DNA of 64,000 nucleotides from positions 21,201 through 85,200 of the IMG/VR virus record IMGVR_UViG_3300044591_001745. One strand, written 5' to 3'. A model generated the notes under the pieces. That model saw nothing but the letters and a program-made list of their open reading frames with translations, was not told the DNA's origin and did no database searches. Positions 9,501 to 20,000 of this stretch are shown one piece after another. The stretch comes from a virus. The position numbers and the translations under genes are program-made. Positions within the stretch are counted from its first letter, which is position 1; every line of letters starts with the position of its first letter.

Positions 9501-11003
9501 TCCAGCTTGTAGATCATCTAGATCATTCCACTCCAAACCAGACAGAGTACTTATATTGGGTTCCGATAGAGTATATCTCACACTATTTTTGATAAAATCA
9601 ACACTATTATCAGAACCGATAACATATACATTGCTAACACTATCTATAGTATTATTGTTGCCTAATACTTTGCCTCCAGACATAGATATGAGTTCATTAT
9701 TCTTGCCTATAACAGCAGAATCTATAGATTTCTTGATGTCGTTATTACCGATAACTAAATTTGCTAAATCAAGAGAGGTCACATTGTATGGAGAACCAGA
9801 AACATCAACATTAACCAAAAATTGTCCACTAGAAACTCCTTTATTTGGATTCAAAATTTTAGATTGAACCTGAGCATAGTTAACAACATTTCTATTACTA
9901 TTTCTAGCAGACATATTAAAGCTGCCACCGACACTCCCAACCTGAGGCACAACATCAGGATTATTAAATAATGTTAAGGCCACTCCAGCAGCGCCGCAGT
10001 TGCCTTCGAAAACAGCACATCTGCCAACCATATGGAAATTAGGTGACGATTCATACAATGGTAAGCTTTGAGTATTTATAGATACTTTACCGTCTTTAGT
10101 TAGGGCAAAAAAGTTTCCATTATTCAGCCTAATGTAAAACGGATAGATTCCAGAAGCCTTGTTCTGAGAAGCGCTAACCACCAGATCAGCATTAAGGACA
10201 TTATTAGTATCTCCGAAATATAATGTCTTAGAAGGATCATCCCAATATACTTTCCCTCCAGATATAGATCCGGCATTATTAAATTGTACTGCTTTATTTA
10301 ATCCTCCAACAAAAGAAGCTGTTCCTTCACCACCAAATAATTCTGTAGAAAATAATTTATACCATTGTCCACCAGATGTTCCCACCAATTCCACATATGT
10401 ACCTACTCCTGTTACAGAAATAGACGATACGGTATTATTGCTATTTAGAACAATAGAGTCAGTGCCAGAAGCGGCTATTGTTAATGAGTCTAATCCATTA
10501 TATTTACTAGATAATAAAAATCCATACTTGACATTTTCTGTTAATATATTTGCTAATGGCAATCTTACGGTTCCATTACCACTTAACGAAATGATATAAT
10601 CTGATGTTTGTAATTCAGGAGTAAATAATGCTGTATTCGGTTTAAGCAGTAGCTGGTTAGCAGAAACGCTATGGTTGATAGATATGTCGTTGAATACTGA
10701 AGCTTCGGCGTATACTCCAGAATTAAGTGTCCCATACTTTGAAATGGTGCGTTCAACTTCGAGAGATCGTACGCCAAATTCATTAATAACATATCTAGCT
10801 ATAACAACTGCAAAAGCCGACTGTGCCGTTTGTTGTAGTTTTACATACAGCCTATCGTTATTAGTAACATTATTTAAAAATGGCTTGTAGCCAGATAGTT
10901 CTAAACCAGATTGTGTAAACGAAACGTTAGTGGGGTTGTTGGACGAATCCAATGAAACTATTCCAAGTTCTCCAACTAAATCATAAAATTTGATAATGCT
11001 CAT
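3537..11003 (-). CDS. Giant repeat fibre/adhesin (2488 aa)
   Basis: The N-terminal third is beta-rich (NAVQFNNAGSISGGKVYWDD, then fibre-like modules). Residues about 440-1200 hold dozens of degenerate short repeats of the type VIGNNNxIxG / GSGNNxVFG. This is the pattern of YadA-head or haemagglutinin-like trimeric beta rolls. A YIGINKSYPSYHLDVAG motif, typical of phage fibre stalks, follows near residue 1370, then a long mixed region and a C terminus ending in VEPQPTPGQ. It sits just downstream of the tape measure, the usual place for tail-tip and central-fibre genes. It is most likely a very long trimeric receptor-binding or side fibre; partner and receptor are unknown. The start has little Shine-Dalgarno match. 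Confidence 0.85.
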   Translation of the reverse strand: MSIIKFYDLVGELGIVSLDSSNNPTNVSFTQSGLELSGYKPFLNNVTNNDRLYVKLQQTAQSAFAVVIARYVINEFGVRSLEVERTISKYGTLNSGVYAEASVFNDISINHSVSANQLLLKPNTALFTPELQTSDYIISLSGNGTVRLPLANILTENVKYGFLLSSKYNGLDSLTIAASGTDSIVLNSNNTVSSISVTGVGTYVELVGTSGGQWYKLFSTELFGGEGTASFVGGLNKAVQFNNAGSISGGKVYWDDPSKTLYFGDTNNVLNADLVVSASQNKASGIYPFYIRLNNGNFFALTKDGKVSINTQSLPLYESSPNFHMVGRCAVFEGNCGAAGVALTLFNNPDVVPQVGSVGGSFNMSARNSNRNVVNYAQVQSKILNPNKGVSSGQFLVNVDVSGSPYNVTSLDLANLVIGNNDIKKSIDSAVIGKNNELISMSGGKVLGNNNTIDSVSNVYVIGSDNSVDFIKNSVRYTLSEPNISTLSGLEWNDLDDLQAGDIVQVTNNSTINGYYIAQTTNWIKVEDNVAVGYFGNANFIIGSDSTISGNNLIAIGSNSNASGNNLSVFGNFNNIRTQSISDIINTNFRPDYSTVIGNVNTFDASGVVVFGNRNAGSGIRALMLNGSLNTIGSGTLDSVIIGNNNELTSISGVVIGNRNFGIQTLSTIVGTNNTIYGIENTVIGSNINASGENNVLSGNSIIATGLNSILHGSDLQSSGINNLVFGTNIVSSGNSSISVGSNLVSEGNDNFLLGNNNQISGSGNVIVSSNTSVSGELSNTTIYGAKNTLDESDFYYANLFGQNNSLSSGTLHNLLVGTNNTIQNRYNFTLPSVSFNVSDNGTKFVGVDFATQINNYRVSDTILYYGNDGTLLGSGVIQSVYIPNDSDTDLIIQPVAALSTNNNSVIILSQTKQQEVINNYSRPVSVIGNENDIIGFSGVVVGHNNSISGYNNTIIGSDNIYGGDNSIVISQRFAGSGFNNIVNIGFDNVGGLSGANTLGQNNIGIGFQNNIFGINNVSAGDTDVFGNDNQLMNGDSSVVGRGNTVLGKGQRELGDISDIYDTKNRLDFTGYSSNPTGSGYYSLAYQCLLLDNDVTWQFSSGNQASVQLYYNDIPLSTYIGRITNDPKIVNGFKAVFFDNTVTINQQEVLVNPVSINQFIENYFPTQTPETLQFTIQHKIDGSTVIAGSGNLVIGSPYSVVMGNSNQMGIDWKNPKDVVAVSGLLVGHNNQTYHPLRFIKNANGTVVGIEPLYPDASGLFQGAIGFDIRNADPNSIKIGYDQNIIKIFDLGGKKDASSSIVVDPNVTPPETVTTVGEKIGTGVYLRGLIFNADTIDNSLHVLNNSTEKEPVLSIISNGSGYIGINKSYPSYHLDVAGIIKSTDSVITSGVYASNLQMSSGAAPGYFLSSYDSEGNAEWVAGVRVDVSGYPGTLVYYSGTPATGGKVQPISLSTIVQNKEWQVNTYTYEPSGCNVSRSGLIFDQYMNVDKYAIMTLDEHRRSVMGYPLEEVQRLPQVNPGKIDYIQRLIDLAKEKKISDDSHFIPRQYNALYFIPESTAYSTPSADLALASSSSNLRLNLEKAGQAQQSLFVIGRRKAELSQPVQLDRGEDVDVDNKLFPGGVSAPQIVLSTIPKKDLAGQNSYLRPKYKYNYDELVSPYMAPYDEELVGAQYDVIRPMSGGTAAPVPGVSISRTYQSWWYYDPSDTTGGQGSKPIDFRYSTIQRTVPTAFNLNREEVDFVIYGTGSKYPQDKVSKFLFGDVSQYVSWKKTGLGREDSNFPFLTTVPAFYFNASNGSFMIHTDRPAWIPTKIAADCEPCDPIQSGINFADLTVRGWIGASGIRIGQGFRRAYTTNNEGKLVEAVDSQGKPIYETTSGMVLMSDAYGFATWTPLGGTVTTNDTLSSQSTSDSTVVLTEGVLDPISSVGNLGLEGLESDSARLYRDTVNVSNETTIANPVLRLRGVTRNSLLFAKNPLPNRTDNFSNDFNESSLPTNPNEMNIDGTENLFYYGYTNALAGIVDVNPESGTTEVVIDGDATRRFNINDIVRIYYKYDTTVQNQIVRTSTIERARVIGLYTVALTEPINGRYSRTSVVLDKLLTNVSEASYLLDSSNELRNVAIISQSIGGYLTFNFPGTNPDIVISNREFIDTTFNANGKFTNFAINGAKSGTAVPTLLYADTTTNSIQINSNKPFIYGYETRSINNIGPSLEKNINSSLYYNYNVNGQYLDGSYDEEDNTLTVAEDNIDVVTGDVIEIIYDNNQDIKASVQTIDDKVITISFKAINLGMIEDKIGNIIRSTGGVISNGNFKFRVIKRQLAKKVDVVGGGVVVTAEDKVPLYADFSIRGLTYTDGLMLGEKDQNNNVIIKNQSLLYSDNGLVSGSNLGYVDVVALNNNNSVTKHLVFNNDMPRPLSLVKYRDKPELPISASNPEKLQPIFANFSMYGTVYAQQMHVDTLNRFNSIDGGVVQFRGSCNSNTNVCVEPQPTPGQ

Positions 11004-11021
11004 ATTATTAAACTTTCAATA

Positions 11022-14000
11022 TCATTTTGGTTTAAAGTTGAAACTACCTTCTGACTGCTTATTCATATTCTCAAAGGCTCTATCTACTTCACCTCTAACA
11101 AGCTCCTTAACTTTTTCTTCCATATTATTGAAAGTAGCGGTTCCATTAATATTCACGTTTACCTCATGTTTTCCTGTAATGTTAATAATTGGTGGAACAT
11201 TAAGCTTGGATAAAGTTTCCGCAAATTGAGTGAACTTGGTGGTAAAATCTCCTAAAGCTGTTAAGGCGGTTTCATCCAGTGTAATATTGCCAATATTTAA
11301 TCCACCTAGAGCTTCTCCAAAAGCAGTAACGCTAGTTTCAAACTGTTTAATAGCGGTCAATGTAGCGCTATCAAAGCCCATACTATATGAACTAGATACA
11401 CCGCCAGAGGATCCACCACCTTTATTTTCTCCACCACCACTAAAATACTTGGGATTAATTACTCCTCCGCGACTAGCATAACTAACAATCTGACCAGTGG
11501 TATTATTTCCATTATTAATGGCTTCTAAAATTGGCAAGTATCTTTGAGTGGAGTCTCTATTGATAACAAATTCGCCGGGGGTTAACATGGCTGGAACAGT
11601 ATCTGTTCCTTTAGGAGACCAATTTACAGGAGCAGCGCCTCCATCAGCACGATAAATAAGCCCTCCCTTGGCTTTATTGACTGCATTTCTTGTTTCTTCT
11701 TCTGTGCGTGGAGCTTCTGATGGAGGTACCTCAGCTTGATTAGGAGCATTTTTTGCTGCCTGATTAGCTACGTCTTCTGCGGTTTGCGGTTTAGGCTGAG
11801 ACGCAGCCTGAGCTTCTTTTTCTTGAACAGCCTTTTCTCTCAATAATGCCTCAACAGTATTTGTAGTGCCAGCTTTTCTATTCTTATTATAATAAAATCC
11901 ATACAAAGTGGGTTGTGCATATGGCATAAGATTTTCATCGTATATTTCCTGTAATCCAACCATTCCTGGACCACCTTCGCCATCGACAGTTAGGCCAGAG
12001 AAATTAGTAAATGCTTTATTAGCTGGCTCATAATTCATCTTCATTTTATTCCATAATTCATTACCTTTCTCAGTAAATACTCTTGGTAATGCATCAGGAG
12101 ATAAATTATTATCGTAAAAATCTAAAACTTGTTGTGCGGTAGCTTTCATCTGATCGCGTTTTTCAAAATCTTCTGGTGCTGTCGGAGATACGCTACCAAC
12201 AAATTGATTAACAAGGCCAACGAAAGCATTTTTATCTTTTAATGCCCCTATAAATGTTTCAGCATTAACGTCTGTCGGTGGAGTGATTTTTGCTTGGGTA
12301 GCCATAGCCGTTAAGGAAGAGATCAAACCATTCACTGATGGAACTACAGCAGGTTCAAATAGCTGCTCTCCTTCGCCAGCAACTGGACGCATCAAAAGAT
12401 CATCTCTATCCGTTAAGAAATCTCTTAGTGATATTAATTGTGGAGAATATTCTTCCCACAAACCAGCCCACCCAGCTGTTCCCGGATCTTTACTTTGTGT
12501 CCACTTTCTTGCATAAGTATCTGCATTTTTCCATAAAATATTTCCCAAAGTTTCTCTATATTTAGGTTCATAAACTTTACTGTCGTCTAAAAATTGAGTT
12601 AATATATCGTCTATTGTTTCTGGAATCTGTATGTCTTCTGTTCCTGTTGCTGTAGCAACCTTCATCATCATCATGTCAGGATCTGCTGTTTTTCCAGCCA
12701 TAAACTCTGAAGCTTTTTTCTCTGATCCAAAAGCAGCGAAGTTAGATTGTAATAATGCCATTTGTTCAGAGCTTATTTTGGCTAAATTATTGCCTGTCAC
12801 TAATTGTTTAAAGCGTTGTGCTGTGCGTACTTGATTAGCAAATCCTAAGATATAATCAACAAATTTTGGATCCCTAACAACTTCTGGAACATTCCAAAAC
12901 TTTTTAACTAGCTCTTTGCCTGATCTTTGATCTGTTTCTTTTTCTTTGAGTAGATATTTTTCTAGATTACCAGATTTAGAAAATAACGTATAAAGTCTCG
13001 TGCTTGCTTGTCCAATAGATGTTCCTTCTGATATTGGTCGTTCAGCATCAGATGCTAGTTGACTAAAAAATCTGCCAGCGCTCATATATTGACCAAGCGC
13101 TCCTTCAGAAGCTAAAGTCTCAACTTTTTCTCCTTGATTTTTATCGTAAGCTTCCTGTTCCAATTGCAAAGCTTTTCCTTTAACCCATGAGATATAATCA
13201 ACGGCTGCCATTAGATCGTCTTGAGTGCTGATACTTCCCGGAGGAGCTACTCCATCATTAGAAGCAGCCTTAGCCCAATCGGCAGCACTAGATAATGAGC
13301 CCATAGGAATATTAATATTTTTAATCTTGCTCCAAACAGGAGCAGCTAGCATAGGAATTTGTTCAGACTTAAAGTGAATTAAACTGGCTTCTTTTTCCAT
13401 CTGGGCCTGTCTAGTCTTTCTGTCTGTCAAAGCTTTCCTAGCTACAATTCCTTGAACTAGTTCAATAATATTAGGAATTTTAGCTAAAATAGGATTCTTG
13501 GCATCTTCATAAACCGGATTAAGACCCGACAGGAAACTATCGGTATAGAACAAAGCATTTTGTCTTAATAAATATGCAGCAGCACTATCCTCAGCATCTG
13601 ACCCTTGAGCTTGATCTTGTCCAGGCTTGGCTTTTCTGCTGGTTCTAGCACCTCTGACATATTCAGCTGACTGCATAGCAGCCTCTGCCATAATAGGCTG
13701 ATATCCACCAGCTAAAGTCATGCCAAGAATACCCCAATCTGGAATATTAAAATTAGCCAAGGCCCATTCATTGACGGCAGCTTCCATTGCTGCTTCACTG
13801 CTATAATATGGCAATAATTTTTCTGCTCCTGGTCCCATAGATTGAAAAGGATTAATTCCTCCTTCTGCTTTATTGCGACCAATAATGTGGACACCTTTCA
13901 TTGGAGTGTCGGATGGCTCAAAAGGAGGTCCGGGTAAAAATTTAGTTTTGGTTTGACCATCTATATCTACCGTGGCAGGATCTAATAGAGGAATTTGTTC

Positions 14001-17000
14001 GAATGGTCTATATGAAAATTGAACTGGTACAGGAAATTTTGAATTAGGTAAATCTATAAGTTTATCAAATGTTGCCGCTGTCTTGACTTTTAATCCTATT
14101 TGAGAGGCCATTGCAGCTTCTTGTTGTGCTTGAACAGATTTTAGCATATCGTCTGGAACTATATCTATCGTACTCCAAGGAAGCGGATCATATTGATTAG
14201 AAGGTTTGCCTTCTTGATATATCTTAAATCCATTCTCTGCTGTATAGTCCCACATTTTCTTTTGCTCAATAGCATTTTTAATGGCTTCGTTCGTATCTTT
14301 TGCTGCTACAAGACTCTTCCACGATGGCCTCATTGCAGTACCATAAACTGTCAAATTACCTGAACTTTTACCAGTAGCTCCTTCTCCTGGCTTATCTGAT
14401 GATCCAGCAGACGAACTCCAACCAAATGAAGAACGAACACTATCTTTAATTTCTGATTGCTTAAAGTCGTACTTTAGTCTTGTTCCAGATTGTAAGGCTC
14501 CAAGAATCTTAGAATATCTGCCTTCTTTGGCTTTTGACGGGGTTTCTCTTGTCCAATGAGCAGAATTAAAATTATCTGGGGTCGTAGTTTCGGCCTTTAC
14601 TTCCTTAAGACTGTCGTAATAACTTTGCAAAGCATCTTTAACAACGGAAAAATCTTGAACATTAGTGTTTGCAGCAGAGTTATCAATTTTTACTGCTTCA
14701 GCTAAATATTGTTCTGTAATTGCGCTTTTCTTTGGATCATTTTCATCCAGAGTAGGATAGCCATCAGTTCTAAACTGTAATAAACCTCCTGCTGAATTTC
14801 TTTTTGGAAAAGCATCCTTAGGAACTTCTTTTCCTTGACTTAAATAAGCATACATATATTCTTTATCTTTAGACATTGCAGTTGGCCCAAAAGAATAAGT
14901 AGTGTATGCTCCGCTACCTGATGTAGATACTTGGGCTTCTGGTGGGTCGGTTCTTAGCTTCCATTCATCAGCCTTAATAAAAGAATCAACCCATTGTTTT
15001 AGTGCTTTTTCTTGAGCTTTGGCTTCTGTTAAAGATATATGATCTACACTACCTTCTCCATCAATCAATCTTAAGGCAGTATCCTTATCCCTAAACTGCA
15101 TAGGATAAGAAATCCCACTATCTACTGCTAGCTCTTGTAATTTTTGACCTATGCCTTTAACTTCTACGGGAGTAGCTCCATCGTATATAGCCTTGCCGGC
15201 TCCTACTACAGCGCCAGTTGCAGCTAGTCCCGGAACAGCATTTCTTGCTGCCGTCCTAACTCCTTGTTCTAAGGTCTCTCCTCCCATTCTAATCGCTGCT
15301 TTTTCGGATACTCTGGCAGTCATGCCTGTAGCAGCTGATGTTGCTTCAGCAGCAGCTTTAGCAGAAGACATTCCTAGTTTTTTCTTTATGGAGTTGGGAA
15401 TAAATCTCATAAGAACATCTACAGTGTTCCCGTTCAAGAATCCTGCCATCTTATCATATAGACCTGGGGCAAATTTTTGGAAAATACCAGGAATTAATTT
15501 ACCGCCAGCGGATGCTAATCTTTTAAAGCCAGGTACCCATTTTAATGCCCAGCCAAGAGCCTTTGTAACACCCTTTCCTACTACTCCAGCGCCAGGAATA
15601 GGAACTAAATTAAATACAGCGCTCAATCCTTCTAGGGCTGCTCCCAAAATATTTCCTTTAAATAGTTCTCTTACGGCGTCTATTCCGGATACAACAGCAC
15701 CCAAACCAGGAACAAATTTCATAGCCTCCCATATCCATCCTCCAACATTGCCTCCAATTCCCATAGGAGCACCATCAACTTCACCACTATTATTCGCTGC
15801 TGTTGTGGCAACAACCTGTCCTAACCTTCCTGCTGCTGCATTTTTTGCGGCAATACCGGCGGCGGCCCCGAGACCAGCCCCCTCTAATGTTTTATTTACT
15901 ATTTGCCTAGATAGATAAAAATCTGGCAATATTCCCATTTCTGCCTGATTACCCTTCATAGACCCTGTTCCTATAGTTCCAGCACCAAGAGCATTGGCTA
16001 CATCAGCAGAAGAACCATTAAAAGTAGGATATGAATAAGGCTTATAGAATTGCAAGCTACCTTTATCTGCATCTAGCCCAGCAATATTTTTGATAACATC
16101 ATTTCCAGAACCAAATTTAGAAAAATCATTCCATGTTGTATATAGCTCTCCTGGTTTACTATCTGTAAATCTATCTTTTTCTGGTTGAAGCATATCGCTC
16201 ACCCAACCACCCTCTGCTAAATATTTTACGGGTCCTCCTTTTGCGTATCCATTATTAATAGCTGTTAACAATGACTTATTCGACGATGCGGCTTCTTTGT
16301 TTACAACAAATTCTCCTGGCGTTAACATTGCCGGAACTGTGTCTGTTCCTTTTGGTTTGAATATAGATCCGCCAACAGCTTTATATGTAACTGTTCCTCC
16401 TCTAGCGAAAGGCATGGCTTCCCCGCCTCCTGCTGCGACATTAGTTACTTTGGTAACTCCATTTTGTAAATGGGTGTTGAGAGTGTTAATTCCCTGGCTG
16501 ATATCTTTTAGATTAGCATTTGCAGATGCTTGTTGTACGCCATTAAGCGCATTCTGGAAAGCTTGCTGAGAATTAGCTCCTATTTGTTGAGCAAGATTGC
16601 CATCCAACATAGCTAAATGCTCATTAGCTTTAGCTTGTAGTTCTGTTGCTTGTTTGTATTGATTGATGGCTTCTGCCATCTGGGGGTCGCCTTCTGGATT
16701 TCTTAATCCTTCTAATACCTTATTGAACATGGGACTCATTTCTGTCCCTGATTCTCTCATCATAGACTCTAGCATATTGGCTTTCAACTGATTTTGATTT
16801 TCTCCCAACATAGGAGCCAACATCTTAAATGCTTCTAATGTATCGCTTCTGTCTTGTGCAGCAGCAGAATCAGCGGCTTCCTGTGCTTCTTTCATACTGG
16901 CACCGCTTTGTAAAGCCTCGTTATAGGCTTCTTGCACTCTTACGGACTCCCACATATTATTGGTTTGGCCGTTCATGTTGCGTTCTAAACGATCAAAAGC

Positions 17001-20000
17001 ACCGCTTAACTTGGCTTGGTCCTTGGGAGATGAGGACACATATCTTTCTAGTATATTTAGTCCTGCTTCATTCTTAGCTCTTAGTTCTCCAATTTTATTT
17101 AGAGCTGCTTGAGCTACTTCTGTGCTTTCTGATAGTCCTTTAAGAGCAGCATAATTTTCCCTTAAAGACATAGTTGTAGATGCTAACTCTCTGTTAAATG
17201 CTACTATATCCTTTTGATTTCTTGGTCCTCCTTGGGACGCATTGTTCATTGACGCTTGTTGTCCTTGTCTTAATTGTTCTAATCGTCCTATATTATTAAA
17301 TATCGCTTCTGGGTCTGTTGTTCCAGCCTGACTCATAACTCCAGCCCTAGCGTCTCTCTTACTAGCGGTAAAAGATATAGTTTTTCCTAGAGCTTTTGCT
17401 AGATCTGTTTCTCCACGAGCGCGAATATCAGAAGCTCTTCTGAATTTCTCGTTAGAAGAAATCTGAGTATTCACCATTTCATTTGTGGCTTGAGCATAAC
17501 TATTAAGCGACTCTTGGTAAAATTCTAATGCTTTGACTGCTGTTTCTTGTGCTCTCTTAGTGGCTTGAATAGTCTTGCCAAGAGCCGATGACTCATTAAA
17601 CAGCTGCCTAAAGTCTTTTTTATCATCACTGCTGGTTCTTGACGAAGTGACGTCCGCTGCTACTTGACGAGATAAAGTTTGTTTTAGCGCAGCATCAATA
17701 TTTAATTTTCCAAGTTCATCTTCTATATTTTTACCTATACGAGCTTCTATTTTCCCGCTACTAGCTTTTGGATCTTGTTCTATTGTGCTATTAATTGTTG
17801 ATAGTATTGTTTCTTCCAATTTTGGACCAAATTCTAATAAGCCCTTCATATTAGCGGCTTGACCACCAAAAAATTGTGAACCTACATTTGCAGCAGCAGA
17901 TCTATCTGTTTGACTAGAGACATTCGGATTTTGCAGAATATTGAGTGCGTCTATCCTAGCTGCCCCTACCTTAGCATCTCCAGTCATAGATGCTTGCATC
18001 AAATCTGTAGCATCGGCTAATTTGTTTAAAGAATGTGTTACAGAATTAATGCTCTGCTCCATATTACTGAGCATTCTTTCCAAGCCATATAATAAACTAC
18101 TACTTTGTCTGTCTGCCTGTTCACTATTTCGTTGTCTAATAGCTTGAACTTCTTGTTGTCTAACAGCATTAGATGCTGTAAATTGTATTAGTTCTTGTTT
18201 ACGCGCTTCTCTGACTTGTCTAGATACACTCAAATCTGCATCTATCAACCTTAAGCTTTCTTCTACTTTAGCATTAGATCTAGCCAGTACTTCTGCTTGT
18301 TGAGCCCAGCCCGGATCCTTCATTATGTCTGAGGATGTTTCTCCAGCCTTAAATCTAGCGGAGTTTTGCTGTTCTATCATAGAGGCTACTTTTGCAAATT
18401 GCTCCGATGATTTAGCTGCATTTTGTGGTGCTAGTTCTCTGGTATATTGCTCTTGTGTGCGGCCCGTTACATCTAAAAGAGACCCAAAATAAGCCATACT
18501 GCCTTTTTGACTTAATATATCTGCTCTCTGAGATCGTCCTTCTTGGGAACCTCCACCAAGAGCTAGTGTTTCTCCAATTACATTAGATGTACTCCATTGA
18601 GGATTAGTTTTGCTAATATCTGCTAATGTCTTTGCAGCAGATGCGGCTCTACTTATTTCCATTCCAGCCGATTTTAACTGATTGGCATTCTCTACGGTAT
18701 TTTGATTATAAGAAGCCAATGCTTCTGATGCATTCTTCAAACTATTTTCTAGAATCTGTGTAGCTCTTTCTAATTTATTCCTACGCAAAGTATCTGTAAT
18801 TGCTATAAAAGCAGATGCTGCTGCGTTAAATGCTCCGACGACCAAAGCAGCAGGACCGGCCAAAGCAGATAGTGAACCAGTAATGCCACTTATCACTTTA
18901 GGTAGATTGCCCGCTAACTTACCTACCATGCCTCCTCCAGTATCAAGTCCGCCACCTATACGGCCAACAATGTTCTTTAAAAATCCAGGACTCATTCCGT
19001 CTGCAAAAGTAGATACTCTTCTACTGGCATCGATTAATGTTGAGGAGAAATTTGATAATGTTTTGGATGCGTCTTCAGAAGTACCTGCCTTTGCTATGAA
19101 TTCTAATCCTTTATTAAATCCATAGAATAATGCCTGAGTATTTCCTATGCTTGTAGACAATGATGATAGTGTACTACCAACTAAAGTAGTAGAGCCGACA
19201 AATTGACCCAAAGCACTAGTAGCAACAGCAGCCGCGCCACTATACAACAAAGACTGTTTTGTCATATTCTGTATAGCTACTACATTATCTTGTATAGATT
19301 TAGCATAATCAGTATTATCTGGAACAGTGGTCGATCCTCTTGCTGTAGACTGAGCTGCTGTTCTCATTTCTCCAGAGGATAGTACTGCCCCTCCTCTAAC
19401 AGAAGCCATGCGACTCCTAGCCTCATTAATTGCATCAGCCTGATCGGCAGTTGCTGATGTTAGTCTATTCTGAGCAGCAGCTTGCACAGCAGCAAATGCA
19501 GCGGCGTCTGCTCTTGCTTTTGCTTCGCTTGCTGTAGCTCCTGCTAATCTTTGTTCCTGATATGTTTGTAGTTTCGTTGCTTTGGCTGCTTCTTCTAGCT
19601 CCATCATATATCTTTGTATCGCTGCTTCTGCATCTCCAGCAGGAGGACTGCCCGGTGGACCTCCACCAGCAGGAGGACTAGGAGGTGATGGTGGAGAAGT
19701 TGGTGGTCCGCTAGGAGCAGGAGTTGGTGCGGTAGAGGTAGCTGCCGAGCCGATGATATCATCTTTTGTTATACCGCTGGTAATTGCTAAAAATGCATCT
19801 AGAGCAGCTTTATTTTTACCAAGACTTTCTGCCATTGCTTTGGCACCGATATCTACAAGCTCAAATGATGGAATATTGTTTGCCTTGCCTCCTCTTTGAC
19901 CTCCTCCAGTTACCTCATATCCAACCATTCTTTGAACCATTTGCAATACCAATTTAGGATCTTGCATAGGATTACCCAAACGATATTTATCAGAACTCTT

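Noticed and set aside
7380-9700. Repeat array that might be a CRISPR or DNA satellite
   Set aside because: The periodicity is at protein level (VIGNN units) inside a continuous frame. DNA copies are diverged and there are no uniform spacers.
15151-15918. 255-residue open frame on the plus strand inside the tape measure gene
   Set aside because: A shadow of the Ala/Gly/Pro-rich coding strand. It has no ribosome site or promoter, and the sense protein is continuous there.
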